A stretch of 64,000 nucleotides of DNA from Methanobacteriota archaeon (GTDB lineage Archaea; Halobacteriota; Methanomicrobia; Methanomicrobiales; Methanoculleaceae): contig JAENYE010000002.1 in NCBI GenBank assembly GCA_016841955.1, positions 375,344-439,343 on the forward strand, written 5' to 3'. Of the stretch, positions 1-8,100 are shown piece by piece. The notes below the pieces were generated by a model, which had not been told where the DNA came from, searched no databases, and was given only the letters and a program-made list of their open reading frames with translations. Positions within the stretch are counted from its first letter, which is position 1; every line of letters begins with the position of its first letter. A program made the translations under genes and the position numbers.

Positions 1-126
1 GGCGTTGCGGTTGCAAACGCCCCGGCCCTGACCCGTACGGCGGCAGACTGGGTCGCCGGAGGAACCTACGGGGACGGATTTGTAGAAGCGGTAAAAAAGT
101 ATTATCCCGATCTCTTCAGCAGGTAG
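1..126 (+). CDS. Phosphoglycolate phosphatase-like HAD hydrolase, C-terminal end (partial)
   Basis: The reading frame is open from base 1 and ends with TAG at 124-126, so only the last 41 residues lie in the window. The segment GVAVANAPALTRTAADWV followed by YGDGFVEAVKKY resembles the last part of archaeal HAD/Cof-type phosphatases: a 'valid/vulnerable names' strand (VAVANA), a helix with A-D-x-V, then GxGVxEAI. In this family these enzymes dephosphorylate 2-phosphoglycolate or other sugar phosphates in the cytoplasm. The catalytic aspartates are outside the window, so substrate cannot be judged. Its last 25 bases overlap the end of the convergent PRC-barrel gene. Confidence 0.6.
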   Translation, partial: GVAVANAPALTRTAADWVAGGTYGDGFVEAVKKYYPDLFSR

Positions 127-359
127 CGATCGACCACAACATAGTCTTTTATATCCTTCACCGCCTCGAACGGCACGAGCATCTTGTCCCCATCCGTCCT
201 GTAGCCTTCGGTCCTGAACGTCTCGTCCGGTTTGACGAGCAGATCGACAACCTGCCCCGTGTTGAGGTCGACTATGATGTTCTTGATAGTCCCGATAAGC
301 ATGCCATCGTTACTCATCACTTTCTTCCTGGCAAGCGCACGGCAGAAGGTTTTGCTCAT
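102..359 (-). CDS. PRC-barrel domain protein
   Basis: An 85-residue single-domain protein. The core (VMSNDGMLIGTIKNIIVD, then VVDLLVKP, then MLVPFEAVKDIKDYVVVD) has the beta-strand pattern of the PRC-barrel fold found in photosynthetic reaction-centre H subunits and RimM; free-standing archaeal copies are common and thought to act in RNA- or division-related assemblies. The start at 359 (MSKTF) is preferred over an upstream in-frame start at 413, because a TATA-like TTTAAAT lies at 385-391, 26 bases upstream, which would give a leaderless transcript. The 3' end overlaps the phosphatase gene tail to tail. Specific partner unknown. Confidence 0.75.
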   Translation of the reverse strand: MSKTFCRALARKKVMSNDGMLIGTIKNIIVDLNTGQVVDLLVKPDETFRTEGYRTDGDKMLVPFEAVKDIKDYVVVDRYLLKRSG

Positions 360-384
360 ACAGAACCGTGGGGCGTTTGTACTA

Positions 385-391
385 TTTAAAT
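385..391 (-). promoter_or_regulatory. TATA box of the PRC-barrel gene
   Basis: TTTAAAT, 26 bases upstream of the ATG at 359 on the minus strand. This spacing is typical of archaeal TATA boxes driving leaderless messages and decides the start codon. Confidence 0.5.
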
Positions 392-605
392 CTTCTAAAG
401 TCCGTAAAATCACAGGAAAACTGTTTTATAGATTCGTTATCATGAAGGTAGATTTTTCTATCCGGAAGGATTGGCGCCGCCGCTGCCCGTGGCCGAACGG
501 TATTTCAAGAGAGCCGCATAACGGACTGCCGGCACTGAAACACTGTCCTTCCGGCCTTCCCGGAACCAGAGGTTCATGTCGGAAGAGCAGGTATCTTTGG
601 GCTGC

Positions 606-611
606 AAAAAA
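606..611 (-). terminator. T-run after the histone gene
   Basis: Six consecutive T on the minus strand, 17 bases beyond the histone stop codon. Short T-runs are sufficient for archaeal intrinsic termination. The 414-605 stretch beyond it shows no convincing gene. Confidence 0.45.
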
Positions 612-627
612 GAGAGTCTGGGTTGGT

Positions 628-837
628 CTACTTCACGGTTTCGGCCGCCATCCGGACATCGGTTGCCTTGACCGTCTTCCTGCCTGCATGACCCGCCAGT
701 TTGATCGCCTCTTTCGCGATCCGTGACGCGTACTGCTCCATCAGTTTTGCAAGTTCTTCATTGGCATCGGAACTCACTCGCTCCGCGCCGGACTTCTTTA
801 CGATTCTGCCAACAGGTGCCAAAGGTATATCAGTCAT
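628..837 (-). CDS. Archaeal histone (HMf/HMt family)
   Basis: A 69-residue histone-fold protein that packages DNA as dimers and stacked oligomers. It aligns along its whole length with HMf/HMt: N-terminal PLAPVGRIVKKSGAERVS, central alpha-2 helix ELAKLMEQYASRIAKEAIKLA, then HAGRKTVKATDV, the loop 2 region that binds DNA. There are no extensions or tails, as usual for euryarchaeal histones. It is a single-gene unit with its own TATA box (921-932), a roughly 60-base leader and a T-run terminator. No second histone gene is in the window. Confidence 0.97.
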   Translation of the reverse strand: MTDIPLAPVGRIVKKSGAERVSSDANEELAKLMEQYASRIAKEAIKLAGHAGRKTVKATDVRMAAETVK

Positions 838-920
838 GATCTCATTTCCCCCTTTTCATTGAGTTCTGTGAAATGCACTCTCACACAGAACTCGTTTTAC
901 AGAAGCACCATAGGTATTCT

Positions 921-932
921 CATATAAATACT
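921..932 (-). promoter_or_regulatory. Histone gene promoter (TATA box)
   Basis: On the minus strand this reads AGTATTTATATG, a strong TATA element preceded by a purine-rich BRE-like stretch. It sits about 85 bases before the histone ATG, giving a leadered message. Confidence 0.55.
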
Positions 933-981
933 TATCCGTCCCCAGAGGGGTTGAAGCGCGAAATTCAGAACGGGGAGGGTA

Positions 982-1863
982 TCAAAGTGAGGGAAAGACC
1001 CGAATAATATCGGTCTGGGTAACGATCCCGACGGGCCTGCCGTCCTCGACCACAATCAACCTCCCAATCGCCCGTTCCTTGAACCGCCCCACGAGTTCAT
1101 AGAGCCGGATCGACGACGGCGCCTCCACCACATCGGCGGTCATGACCATTGTGACGGGCGTATCCAGCGTCATGCCCTCGTCCAGGCCGCGGGCGACATC
1201 GCTCAACGTCACGATGCCCGCGAGGTCGCCGCCGTCCTTCAGCACCGGCGCACCGTGGATGTGATGCGTGTTGAAGAGGTGAACGGCATCCCGGAGGGTT
1301 GCCGTGAGCGGCAGGGTCAGGAGCGGGGTGCTCATATAGTGTTTGATCGACTGTTTCGGCAGGGATATCATCTCCGAGACGCTGATCAGGAGCGCCTGCA
1401 GGTTTTCGTCCATGCCGAAGATCTCTCCGCGGATGAGGAGCTTATTCACCGGCGTGGGCCCGATCGTGACCATATCCCCTACACGGAAGAGTTTCACGCT
1501 CCCGATGATCCTGACCATCGCCTGACAGAGGTCCGGGTGGCAGAGGGTGGTGAAACCGAGCTCCGCGACCCGGACGCCCTTCACCTTCTCACCGCCGCGG
1601 AGGATCGGCACCTCGGACTGGTGCTCGAGGTCCCCGAGATTCAGTTCCCTGTACGCACCTGCGGTCGGGCTATAACCCCCTTTGGGACCGGGAACGCCGT
1701 CGACAAGCCCCAGTGCTTTCAACGCCTGCATCTGGTTGCGGACAGTGCCGGGGTTGCGCTTCAGCACATCCGCGATCTCCTCACCTTTTATAGAGTGAGA
1801 AGACTGATGGTATAGGGTAATCAGAGTTATCAGGATGTCCTTCTGAATCGGAGAGAGATCCAT
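982..1863 (-). CDS. HTH plus tandem-CBS regulator
   Basis: A 293-residue predicted transcription regulator with ligand-sensing CBS domains. The N-terminal ~65 residues form a winged helix (SPIQKDILITLITLYHQ, then GEEIADVLKRNPGTVRNQMQALKALGLVDG, then GGYSPT). A middle region (about 75-160) has no obvious family. Two CBS motifs follow at the C-terminus (MSTPLLTLPLTATLRDAVHL, then GIVTLSDVARG, then IGRLIVVEDGRPVGIVTQTDII). CBS pairs usually bind adenine nucleotides, so the protein may link energy state to transcription. The ATG at 1863 is preferred over a GTG at 1872 because of the shared TATA box at 1886-1893, 23 bases away. Targets are unknown. Confidence 0.85.
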   Translation of the reverse strand: MDLSPIQKDILITLITLYHQSSHSIKGEEIADVLKRNPGTVRNQMQALKALGLVDGVPGPKGGYSPTAGAYRELNLGDLEHQSEVPILRGGEKVKGVRVAELGFTTLCHPDLCQAMVRIIGSVKLFRVGDMVTIGPTPVNKLLIRGEIFGMDENLQALLISVSEMISLPKQSIKHYMSTPLLTLPLTATLRDAVHLFNTHHIHGAPVLKDGGDLAGIVTLSDVARGLDEGMTLDTPVTMVMTADVVEAPSSIRLYELVGRFKERAIGRLIVVEDGRPVGIVTQTDIIRVFPSL

Positions 1864-1885
1864 AATTATCACTCATAATACGTTG

Positions 1886-1893
1886 TTTAAATA
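1886..1893. promoter_or_regulatory. Shared TATA element between divergent genes
   Basis: TTTAAATA lies between the HTH-CBS start (1863) and the GTPase start (1912). The core TTTAAA reads the same on both strands, and the distances (about 23 and 20-25 bases) fit leaderless transcription both ways. It supports the GTG at 1912 rather than the one at 1903 as the GTPase start. Confidence 0.5.
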
Positions 1894-1911
1894 CATTAGG
1901 TTGTGCGTACA

Positions 1912-2892
1912 GTGGAGTTCGAAACTATCCCGACCGTTCCGACGGCGGACGAGGTGCTCGACCGCAGTCTTCGCAGGGCGGCAGCCAAGAAGAAGCTGAA
2001 GACCAACGTCGACGGCGCGAACGAAGAGTTCGTGAGAGCGGTCGCAAGCGCCATCCACGACAAATTAAAAAGCGTGGTCAGCTCGTTCCCGAGCTTCGAG
2101 CGCCTCTCCCCCTTCTACCAGGAGGCGACCGACATCCTCGTCTCGCTCGACCGGATAAAAAGGTCCCTCGGCGCCGTCACCTGGGCGGCCGACCGGGTCA
2201 GGGTCATCGGCTCCGGTTACACCCGCAGCATGCGGTCTGCAGGAGAAACAGACCGGAAACGGCGGCAGGCCGTCGCCCGCATGGCCTCCGTCGTTCACCA
2301 GGTGGAAGACGACCTCTTATTCTTGAACGAGGCCAGGAACATCCTGCGAAAACTCCCGCACGTGAGCGAGGACGAGTTCACCGTAGTGGTGGCGGGATTC
2401 CCCAACGTCGGGAAATCCTCGTTTATCAGGCTCGTCTCAACGGCAGAACCCGAGATCGCCGCCTACCCGTTCACCACCAAGGGGATCATCGTCGGCCACC
2501 GCGATACCGGGAAACGCGAACGGATCCAGTTCATCGATACGCCCGGCGTCCTCGAACGCCCGGCGGATGAGAGGAACCCCATCGAGCGGCAGGCGGTAAG
2601 CGCCATCATCAACACGGCCGACGCCGTCCTCTTCATCCTGGACGCAAGCGAGCACTGCGGGTACGCGCTCGACGACCAGGTCCGGCTCCTCGATGAGATA
2701 CGCCTGCTCGTCGACGTGCCGGTGGTGACGGTCGTAAACAAGGCGGATATCCGGGGGATCGAAGGGTACCCGGCGATGTCCACGCTCACCGGCGAGGGGG
2801 TGGAGGCGATGCTCGACCTCCTGCTCACATACAGAAAGGAAGCCACGAGAACGAGCCTGCGAGAGCCGCCCCAACCAGAAAACCAACAATAG
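1912..2892 (+). CDS. NOG1-type GTPase
   Basis: A 326-residue cytoplasmic GTPase of the NOG1/OBG superfamily, linked in eukaryotes to large ribosomal subunit assembly. The N-terminal helical domain (FETIPTVPTADEVLDRSLRRA) is characteristic of archaeal NOG1. The G domain follows: G1 GFPNVGKSS (residues 162-169 region), a G2 region (YPFTTKGI), G3 DTPG (209-212) and G4 NKAD (276-279). The GTG at 1912 gives the conserved N-terminus and matches the promoter. The last 68 bases overlap the 3' end of the convergent presenilin-type gene, so the proline-rich C-terminal tail is encoded opposite that protein's last residues. Confidence 0.92.
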   Translation: MEFETIPTVPTADEVLDRSLRRAAAKKKLKTNVDGANEEFVRAVASAIHDKLKSVVSSFPSFERLSPFYQEATDILVSLDRIKRSLGAVTWAADRVRVIGSGYTRSMRSAGETDRKRRQAVARMASVVHQVEDDLLFLNEARNILRKLPHVSEDEFTVVVAGFPNVGKSSFIRLVSTAEPEIAAYPFTTKGIIVGHRDTGKRERIQFIDTPGVLERPADERNPIERQAVSAIINTADAVLFILDASEHCGYALDDQVRLLDEIRLLVDVPVVTVVNKADIRGIEGYPAMSTLTGEGVEAMLDLLLTYRKEATRTSLREPPQPENQQ

Positions 2893-3736
2893 CGCCGCCG
2901 TTTAAGGGAGGGAGGCCCGCCTGGGGCTTTCCCGTGTTGACGAAGAAGAGGAGCACGGCGAGGCCTGCAAGCGACCCGACCATCGCGCCGAGCGTCGGTG
3001 CCGAGAGGACCCAGAGGACCGCAGGCGCGTCCACAAAGACGTGCGAAGAGATCACGAGGATGGAGGGCATGATCAGGTCGCCCATACCCATGATGAACGC
3101 GCCGCGTTCCTCCCCCTCTGCGATTTTGACACCCTCCCGCCGGAACGAGTAGTCCATCCTCTTCGGAACCACGACCATGATGGGTGCTTTTGTCTCGAGG
3201 ACGCCTTCGGCGAGCGTGATCATGTGCTTTGTCCGGTAAACCGATATGGCGTCGTAAACCGCGAGCAGCACGAGCAGCACGAGCACCGGCAGGACGGCGA
3301 GTGATATCCCGAAAATGGATGCGACACCGGCGGCTATCAGCACGCCGAGAGTATCGATGACGTACCACTCCGGGTAAAGGTAGAGGAGCGCCGTCGCCGC
3401 CCCGGCACCGATGAGCGTCCCGACGGCGGCGGCCCCGGTGGTCCCGAGCGCGAGGAGGGAGAGCGCCGAGAAGATGTAGATGAACGTCAGGAATATGGAG
3501 ATGCCGATGAAGACGGAGATGAAGCGCCGCCCGCCCGCCCGGATCAGGAGGAGCAGAACCAGCGTGAAGACGAGCAGCATCCCTATGAAGATCAGAGGAT
3601 TCACCACCGATTCGGGATCCTCAAACGCCACAAGCCCCGCCGCCTGCATGGGTATGACGAGGATGATGGCAATCACCTGGACGAACAGGAGCATGAGGGG
3701 CATTCCGAGAAGTGGCAGCCAGTCGCGTATCTGCAT
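2825..3736 (-). CDS. Presenilin/signal-peptide-peptidase family intramembrane aspartyl protease (PSH)
   Basis: A 303-residue multi-pass membrane protein. It carries the presenilin signature: YD in a transmembrane helix (AVYDAISVY, Asp162) and GxGD (MGMGD, Asp220). The PAL-like motif region near the C-terminus reads GLPPLNGG. The two aspartates have the same residue numbers as in the structurally determined Methanoculleus marisnigri JR1 presenilin homologue. The family cleaves transmembrane helices within the membrane; archaeal substrates are unknown. The charged loop between the two catalytic helices (KRMDYSFRREGVKIAEGEERG) is present. The start at 3736 fits the palindromic TATA box at 3764-3771. 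The 3' end overlaps the GTPase gene by 68 bases. Confidence 0.95.
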   Translation of the reverse strand: MQIRDWLPLLGMPLMLLFVQVIAIILVIPMQAAGLVAFEDPESVVNPLIFIGMLLVFTLVLLLLIRAGGRRFISVFIGISIFLTFIYIFSALSLLALGTTGAAAVGTLIGAGAATALLYLYPEWYVIDTLGVLIAAGVASIFGISLAVLPVLVLLVLLAVYDAISVYRTKHMITLAEGVLETKAPIMVVVPKRMDYSFRREGVKIAEGEERGAFIMGMGDLIMPSILVISSHVFVDAPAVLWVLSAPTLGAMVGSLAGLAVLLFFVNTGKPQAGLPPLNGGAIVGFLVGAALAGSFSWLPFCM

Positions 3737-3763
3737 TACAAAACTCCATTCACTATAGGTAGG

Positions 3764-3771
3764 TTAATTAA
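3764..3771. promoter_or_regulatory. Palindromic bidirectional TATA element
   Basis: TTAATTAA, a perfect palindrome 28 bases from the protease ATG (3736, minus) and 23 bases from the ATG at 3794 (plus). It can serve as TATA box for both leaderless transcripts. Confidence 0.5.
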
Positions 3772-3793
3772 TGCATCCTCATCACTTTAAAAT

Positions 3794-4108
3794 ATGGAGA
3801 TTCGCGAACTCATCGGCGACATCGTTCTCACCATCGTGATGGTGGTCTCCACCGTCGTGCTGGTGATGCGATTCTGGCAGGACCTGATCATAGCGGTTGC
3901 TGCGACGTTCATGATGCTCTCCCTCGGGGGGCTGCTCATCTCTCTCGGCATGAAGATCGTGAGCCTCGAGGAGAGCGTCGCACAACGGGAGCGCACCATG
4001 CGCGTGAACATGGAAGAGATGGGAAAGATGATGAGCGCCAAATACGACAATACGGTCAGCCACATCGAGGAGATCGTCGACGGGCTCTCCCGGCGGATGT
4101 ACCGGTAA
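3794..4108 (+). CDS. Small membrane protein with C-terminal coiled coil, unknown function
   Basis: A 104-residue protein with two N-terminal transmembrane helices (about 8-28 and 30-54). A polar heptad-like segment follows (VSLEESVAQRERTMRVNMEEMGKMMSAKYDNTVSHIEEIVDGL), which probably forms a cytoplasmic coiled coil. No family recognised. It is divergent from the presenilin-type protease gene, shares its TATA element and is followed 48 bases later by flap endonuclease. A short membrane protein next to an intramembrane protease could be a substrate or partner, but only position suggests it. Confidence 0.7.
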   Translation: MEIRELIGDIVLTIVMVVSTVVLVMRFWQDLIIAVAATFMMLSLGGLLISLGMKIVSLEESVAQRERTMRVNMEEMGKMMSAKYDNTVSHIEEIVDGLSRRMYR

Positions 4109-4156
4109 ACCGGACCGTCATCTTAATGGCCTCTCCCTCTCTCATGATCAGGTAGC

Positions 4157-5158
4157 ATGGGCGTTGCTATCCGAGACATCCTGGCAGATTGTAAAGAGCC
4201 GTTAGCGTGGGACGACCTTTCCGGCATCGCCGCAGTGGACGCCCATAACGCGCTCTACCAGTTCCTCTCGATCATCCGGCAGCCGGACGGCACCCCGCTG
4301 ATGAACGGCGCAGGAAGGATCACCTCCCACCTCTCCGGCATCCTCTTCCGGACGGTCAATTTCCTGGAGAAAGGCATCAAGCCGGTCTTCGTCTTCGACG
4401 GGAAGCCGCCGGAGTTCAAGCAGGAGACGATCAACGAGCGGCGTCTCGTCCGCACCAGGGCCGACGAGGCCTGGAAGGCGGCGCTCAGGGAGGGGGATAT
4501 GGAGGAGGCGTATAAGCAGGCGAGCGCGTCCGCCCGTATCGACAGCCACACCATCGAGTCGTCCCGTGAACTCCTCGACCTGCTCGGCATTCCCTGGATA
4601 CAGGCACCGAGCGAAGGCGAAGCCCAGGCAGCCCACATGGTGCGCAGGGGAGATGTCACCTACGCGGTCTCGCAGGACTACGACTCGCTCCTCTTCGGCT
4701 CCCCGGTGCTGGTGCGGAACCTCACGGTCAGCGGCCGGCGAAAGGCCAGGGGGCGGACAATCACGGTGAACCCTGAGAGGATCGTCCTCTCCTCCCTCCT
4801 CGACTGCCTCGGCGTCACGCGGGAGCAGCTCGTCGAGATCGGCATCCTGGTGGGCACGGACTTCAACCCGGGGATCCGGGGCGTCGGCGGCAAGACGGCC
4901 CTGAAAATCGTGCGGAACGGCGAGTTCGAGTCCGTGCTCGCGGAGAAATCGCCCGAGTTCGACCCCGGACCTATCCGGGACTTCTTCCTCGACCCGCCGG
5001 TCACCGACGACTACACCCTCGAGTGGCGGGCACCGGACGTCGAAGGGGTCGCGGAGATGCTCTGCGGGCGCTACGACTTCTCCGAAGAGCGGGTCAGGAG
5101 CGCTCTCGCCAAGGTCTCGGTGAAAGCGACGCAGAAGACGCTTGACGCCTGGTTCTGA
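4157..5158 (+). CDS. fen: Flap endonuclease 1
   Basis: A 333-residue structure-specific nuclease that removes 5' flaps during Okazaki fragment maturation and base excision repair. N- and I-domains carry the metal-binding acidic residues: D28 (AVDAHN), D81 (FVFDGKPP), the EGEAQA cluster and [10 protein letters not shown]. An H3TH region reads [14 protein letters not shown]. The C-terminus QKTLDAWF (326-333) is a PCNA-interacting PIP box. Length is normal for archaeal FEN1. Confidence 0.97.
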   Translation: MGVAIRDILADCKEPLAWDDLSGIAAVDAHNALYQFLSIIRQPDGTPLMNGAGRITSHLSGILFRTVNFLEKGIKPVFVFDGKPPEFKQETINERRLVRTRADEAWKAALREGDMEEAYKQASASARIDSHTIESSRELLDLLGIPWIQAPSEGEAQAAHMVRRGDVTYAVSQDYDSLLFGSPVLVRNLTVSGRRKARGRTITVNPERIVLSSLLDCLGVTREQLVEIGILVGTDFNPGIRGVGGKTALKIVRNGEFESVLAEKSPEFDPGPIRDFFLDPPVTDDYTLEWRAPDVEGVAEMLCGRYDFSEERVRSALAKVSVKATQKTLDAWF

Positions 5159-5425
5159 TACATGAAACGATAGTCTTTCACAGGAAGGACCACGGAAAGC
5201 GTTAGACAACCCAAAAATGCCTCTTCTTTTACCCGGATCCCGGCCCCGGCGAACGACACAACTGATATATGCGATGATGACCCAGCACGACCGGTCGACG
5301 GATTTTTACCGGAGTTTCAAGGCAAGACGGAGCGTGCAGGGACCGAAAGCGAACCGGTACCCCCGTTCAAGTGCTCTTGAAGCGTTACTGCCAGTGGAAA
5401 GAGGCGATCTGAGAGGTGAGTTGCC

Positions 5426-5635
5426 ATGAGATGCTACTACTGCGCCCTTGAGGGGGGAGAGAGCGAGGCGGTGGCGGTCTGCATCGTCTGCGGGATGGGG
5501 CTCTGCATGGAGCACGCCATCCGGAAGGATGTCGATGTCTGGGAGGGGGGCTACCCGTTCCCCAGCAAACGCGTGAGGACTCCGCTGCCGAGGATCCTCT
5601 GCCACGAGTGCTATGCTGCCCTTTACGGGGATTAA
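5426..5635 (+). CDS. DUF2180 family zinc-ribbon-like protein
   Basis: A 69-residue cysteine-rich protein with CYYC, CIVCGMGLC and CHEC motifs and an H in MEHAI, spaced like a treble-clef or B-box-type zinc site. It matches the archaeal DUF2180 pattern (MRCYYCALEG at the start, RILCHECY at the end); function unknown. A strong ribosome-binding site, GAGGTGA at 5413-5419, sits six bases before the ATG. A TATA-like element at 5264-5270 suggests a leader of about 130 bases. That leader contains a 50-codon reading frame ending in an ATGA overlap with this gene, which may be coincidental. Confidence 0.8.
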   Translation: MRCYYCALEGGESEAVAVCIVCGMGLCMEHAIRKDVDVWEGGYPFPSKRVRTPLPRILCHECYAALYGD

Positions 5636-5703
5636 GGCACTCCAAACGCCCTTTTTGGGCAAATATTCATCCAAAAACAGTGTTATCCGTATCTGGTGAA
5701 ACC

Positions 5704-6052
5704 ATGACCATATCCCCTGGAAAACGATTCGTCGGCGAAGCCGTCGGCACATTCATCCTGGTCTTCTTCTGAGCCGGTGCCGCGGTCGTCACGCTGATGC
5801 TCGCCTCGGGAACCACCCCGTCGACCTCCTTCAACACGGGATCGGGGCGCTCGGGGGCCTCGGCGACTGGCTCGCCATAGGACTCGCCTTCGGCATCGCC
5901 ATCGCCGGGTCCATCTACGCCCTCGGGAGGATATCGGGGACTGGCTTCTTGGAGGGCAGAACCTCTGGGCGTTCTTCCCTATGTACATCGTCGGCCCCAT
6001 CGTCGGTGCGGTGCTCGCCGCGTTCCTCTACGACTACCTCTGCGGGGACTGA
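5704..6052 (+). pseudogene. Degraded aquaporin (AqpM/MIP family) gene
   Basis: Conceptual translation begins like archaeal AqpM (GKRFVGEAVGTFILVFF). Codon 23 is TGA (5770-5772) where the family has Gly (FFGAGAA), probably a GGA-to-TGA change. Similarity continues (AGAAVVTLMLASGTTP), then a frame change is needed to read GIGALGGLGDWLAIGLAFGIAIAGSIYALGR. The sequence then jumps to the family's C-terminus (NLWAFFPMYIVGPIVGAVLAAFLYDYL), ending at 6050-6052. Both NPA half-helices and most of the channel are missing. Jumping between the two ISG-type repeats of an aquaporin could explain the internal deletion. A functional channel is not possible from this locus. Confidence 0.9.
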
Positions 6053-6480
6053 TCCAACTCCACTCCCTTTTCGCAACGGCCCCGGCACGAGGCCGTGACC
6101 CAACTAAAAACCCCGGCGGTTCCCGGCCGGAAGAAGAGCGGTGAACCGGAGCGGATCCGGTTCGCCGCAAGTTTGCCCTGGATGCCCGTGAAGTTTCACG
6201 ACCACCAGGGGACCCTCAGCGTGGAGCAGACAACGAGATTCCGGTGCTCCCACCCGGATCGACATCCGGAGATCCGCGCGTACCCGGCACAGGCACCATC
6301 AGTTGCGTGCCCGTACCGGGATGTTCACATATACCCTCGGAACCCCATTCCCACGCTGGACACTTATAGATTTCGGGTGAGCGATGTACTGCGCCCCACC
6401 GGTGCCTGCCGGAGACCCGTCCTGCCCGGACCCCGCAGCGATCCCGGCAGGAGAGGCTCGATGCCGGAAGCCGGCGGAAC
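6053..6480. other. Convergent intergenic region, no gene seen
   Basis: This 428-base stretch separates the dead aquaporin gene from the 3' end of the TPP-enzyme gene. It contains an inverted repeat (GAACCGGA at 6143-6150 with TCCGGTTC at 6156-6163). The open frames have no recognisable product. It may be residue of a decayed locus. Confidence 0.5.
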
Positions 6481-8100
6481 TCACCCGAACCGTTTCGGAT
6501 CGGTCTCTATATCGATGACGACGGGTTTGTTCATCTGCACCGCCCGGCGAACGGCCTCCGGGAGGTCCTGCGGCCGGGTCACCCGTATCCCGGCGCCGCC
6601 GCAGGTCTCTGCATAGACGGCAAAGTCCGGATTCGTGAGTTCGGTGCCATACGGCGGATAGTCTGCTTCCCGCTGCTCTTCCCGGATCATGGCAAGTTCG
6701 TGGTTGTTTAAGACCACGACGACAATCGGGAGACCGTACTTGACCGCCGTGGCGAAGTCGGCCATGACCATGGAGAACCCGCCGTCCCCGGTGATGCAGA
6801 CGACGGTCTTCTCCGGATAGGCCAGTTTGGCCGCAATCGCTCCGGGGAGCCCGAACCCCATCGTCCCGAGGTAGCCCGACATCGCGAACCGCTGCCGCTT
6901 CATCAGGAAGTTTCTGCCGAACCACCACTGGTTCTCCCCGACGTCGAGGGAGATGAGCGCATCCTCCGGCAGGATCTCGGAGAGGACTTTCATGATGTAG
7001 GGCGGGCGGATAGGGACGATCTGTGGGTCGGCCTCCCGGTCGAGCTGGTCGAACCACTCCCGCCTCCGCTCCGCGAGCCACTGCCCGATCCCCGGGTCCT
7101 CCCGCGCCCGGACCTGCTCCCGGATCCGGGGCAGGGCGATGGCGCAGTCACCCCAGACCCCTGCCGCGAGCGGGTGTTTCCCGAGCTGGAGCGGGTCGAT
7201 GTCGATATGGACAGCCCGCTTATCCCCGGGAATGCCGGTGAGATCGGAGAAACTCGCGCCGCAGGCGATCACGAGGTCCGACTCCTCGACGAGCGCACGG
7301 GCATGCGGCGTCCCGAGCTGCCCGTGTATCCCGGCGACCCACTCGTTCTCGTCGGGGAGAATGCCCTTCGCCCGGAAGGTGGTGACGATCGGCGCCCGGA
7401 TCGTCTCTGCGAGATCGAGGACCGCTCCGGCCGCCCCCATGGCCCCGAAGCCCGCGAGGATGACCGGCCGCGCGGCGCCATCGATCGCCTCAGCCACCGC
7501 CCTGACAGCCTCGTCGGTCGGGGCTACCGCGAACGCCGGGAGACAGGTCTCCCGTTCGCAGTAGGCCGGCTCAAGCGGTTCCCTCTGGACGTCGCTCGGG
7601 AGAGAGAGCTGGGCGACACCGTGGGCCACGACGGCGTAACGCAACGCCCGGGTGAGGAGTTTGACCGCCGTCGTCGGGTCGGCGACGGTGTTGTTGAAGA
7701 CTGTGATGGGGCGGAAGAACGCGTCCTGATCGATCTCCTGGATGCCGCCGGGACCTGCATACTGCGTCTTCACCTGCCCGGAGAGCGCAAGCACGCTCGC
7801 CCGGTCCTCCTTCGCGTCGTAGAGCCCGGTGGCGAGATTCGTCGCTCCCGGCCCGGCGATGGTCAGGCAGACCGCGATCTTCCCCGTGAACTTGTTGTAG
7901 GCAGACGCCGCCATCGCCGCTGTCTGCTCGTGCCGGACGACGATATAGCGGGCGTTCGGGTTCTTCCTGACCGCGTCCACGAGCGGGAGCGCCGACGCTC
8001 CGGGGATACCGAAGTACAGGGTGATTCCCCATGCTTCCAGTTCCGAGACCAGTACGTCTGCCACGGTCGTTGCGGCCCCCTCAAAGGCAGTCTTCTTCAT
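6481..8100 (-). CDS. Thiamine-diphosphate-dependent enzyme, pyruvate oxidase/acetolactate synthase-like
   Basis: A 539-residue three-domain TPP enzyme. The N-terminal PYR domain has the catalytic glutamate (RHEQTAA, Glu58). The middle domain has a Rossmann-like nucleotide region (ARPVILAGFGAMGAAG, HIDIDP). The C-terminal PP domain has the TPP/Mg motif GDGGFSM...LNN (438-466). Members decarboxylate pyruvate or similar 2-keto acids, with hydroxyethyl-TPP passed to an acceptor. No regulatory IlvN subunit gene is adjacent, so a biosynthetic acetolactate synthase is less likely than an oxidase-like or catabolic enzyme. Its start overlaps the end of the rubredoxin gene by 20 bases, implying one transcript and perhaps an electron acceptor. 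Confidence 0.85.
   Translation of the reverse strand: MKKTAFEGAATTVADVLVSELEAWGITLYFGIPGASALPLVDAVRKNPNARYIVVRHEQTAAMAASAYNKFTGKIAVCLTIAGPGATNLATGLYDAKEDRASVLALSGQVKTQYAGPGGIQEIDQDAFFRPITVFNNTVADPTTAVKLLTRALRYAVVAHGVAQLSLPSDVQREPLEPAYCERETCLPAFAVAPTDEAVRAVAEAIDGAARPVILAGFGAMGAAGAVLDLAETIRAPIVTTFRAKGILPDENEWVAGIHGQLGTPHARALVEESDLVIACGASFSDLTGIPGDKRAVHIDIDPLQLGKHPLAAGVWGDCAIALPRIREQVRAREDPGIGQWLAERRREWFDQLDREADPQIVPIRPPYIMKVLSEILPEDALISLDVGENQWWFGRNFLMKRQRFAMSGYLGTMGFGLPGAIAAKLAYPEKTVVCITGDGGFSMVMADFATAVKYGLPIVVVVLNNHELAMIREEQREADYPPYGTELTNPDFAVYAETCGGAGIRVTRPQDLPEAVRRAVQMNKPVVIDIETDPKRFG

Noticed and set aside
5277-5429. 50-codon ORF overlapping the DUF2180 start by ATGA
   Set aside because: Composition is not gene-like and its ATG lies at or before the expected transcription start from the TATA at 5264-5270; the strong ribosome-binding site serves DUF2180 directly.
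6095-6616. 173-codon plus-strand ORF
   Set aside because: Overlaps the 3' end of the TPP-enzyme gene in antisense, has no recognisable motif and no promoter.
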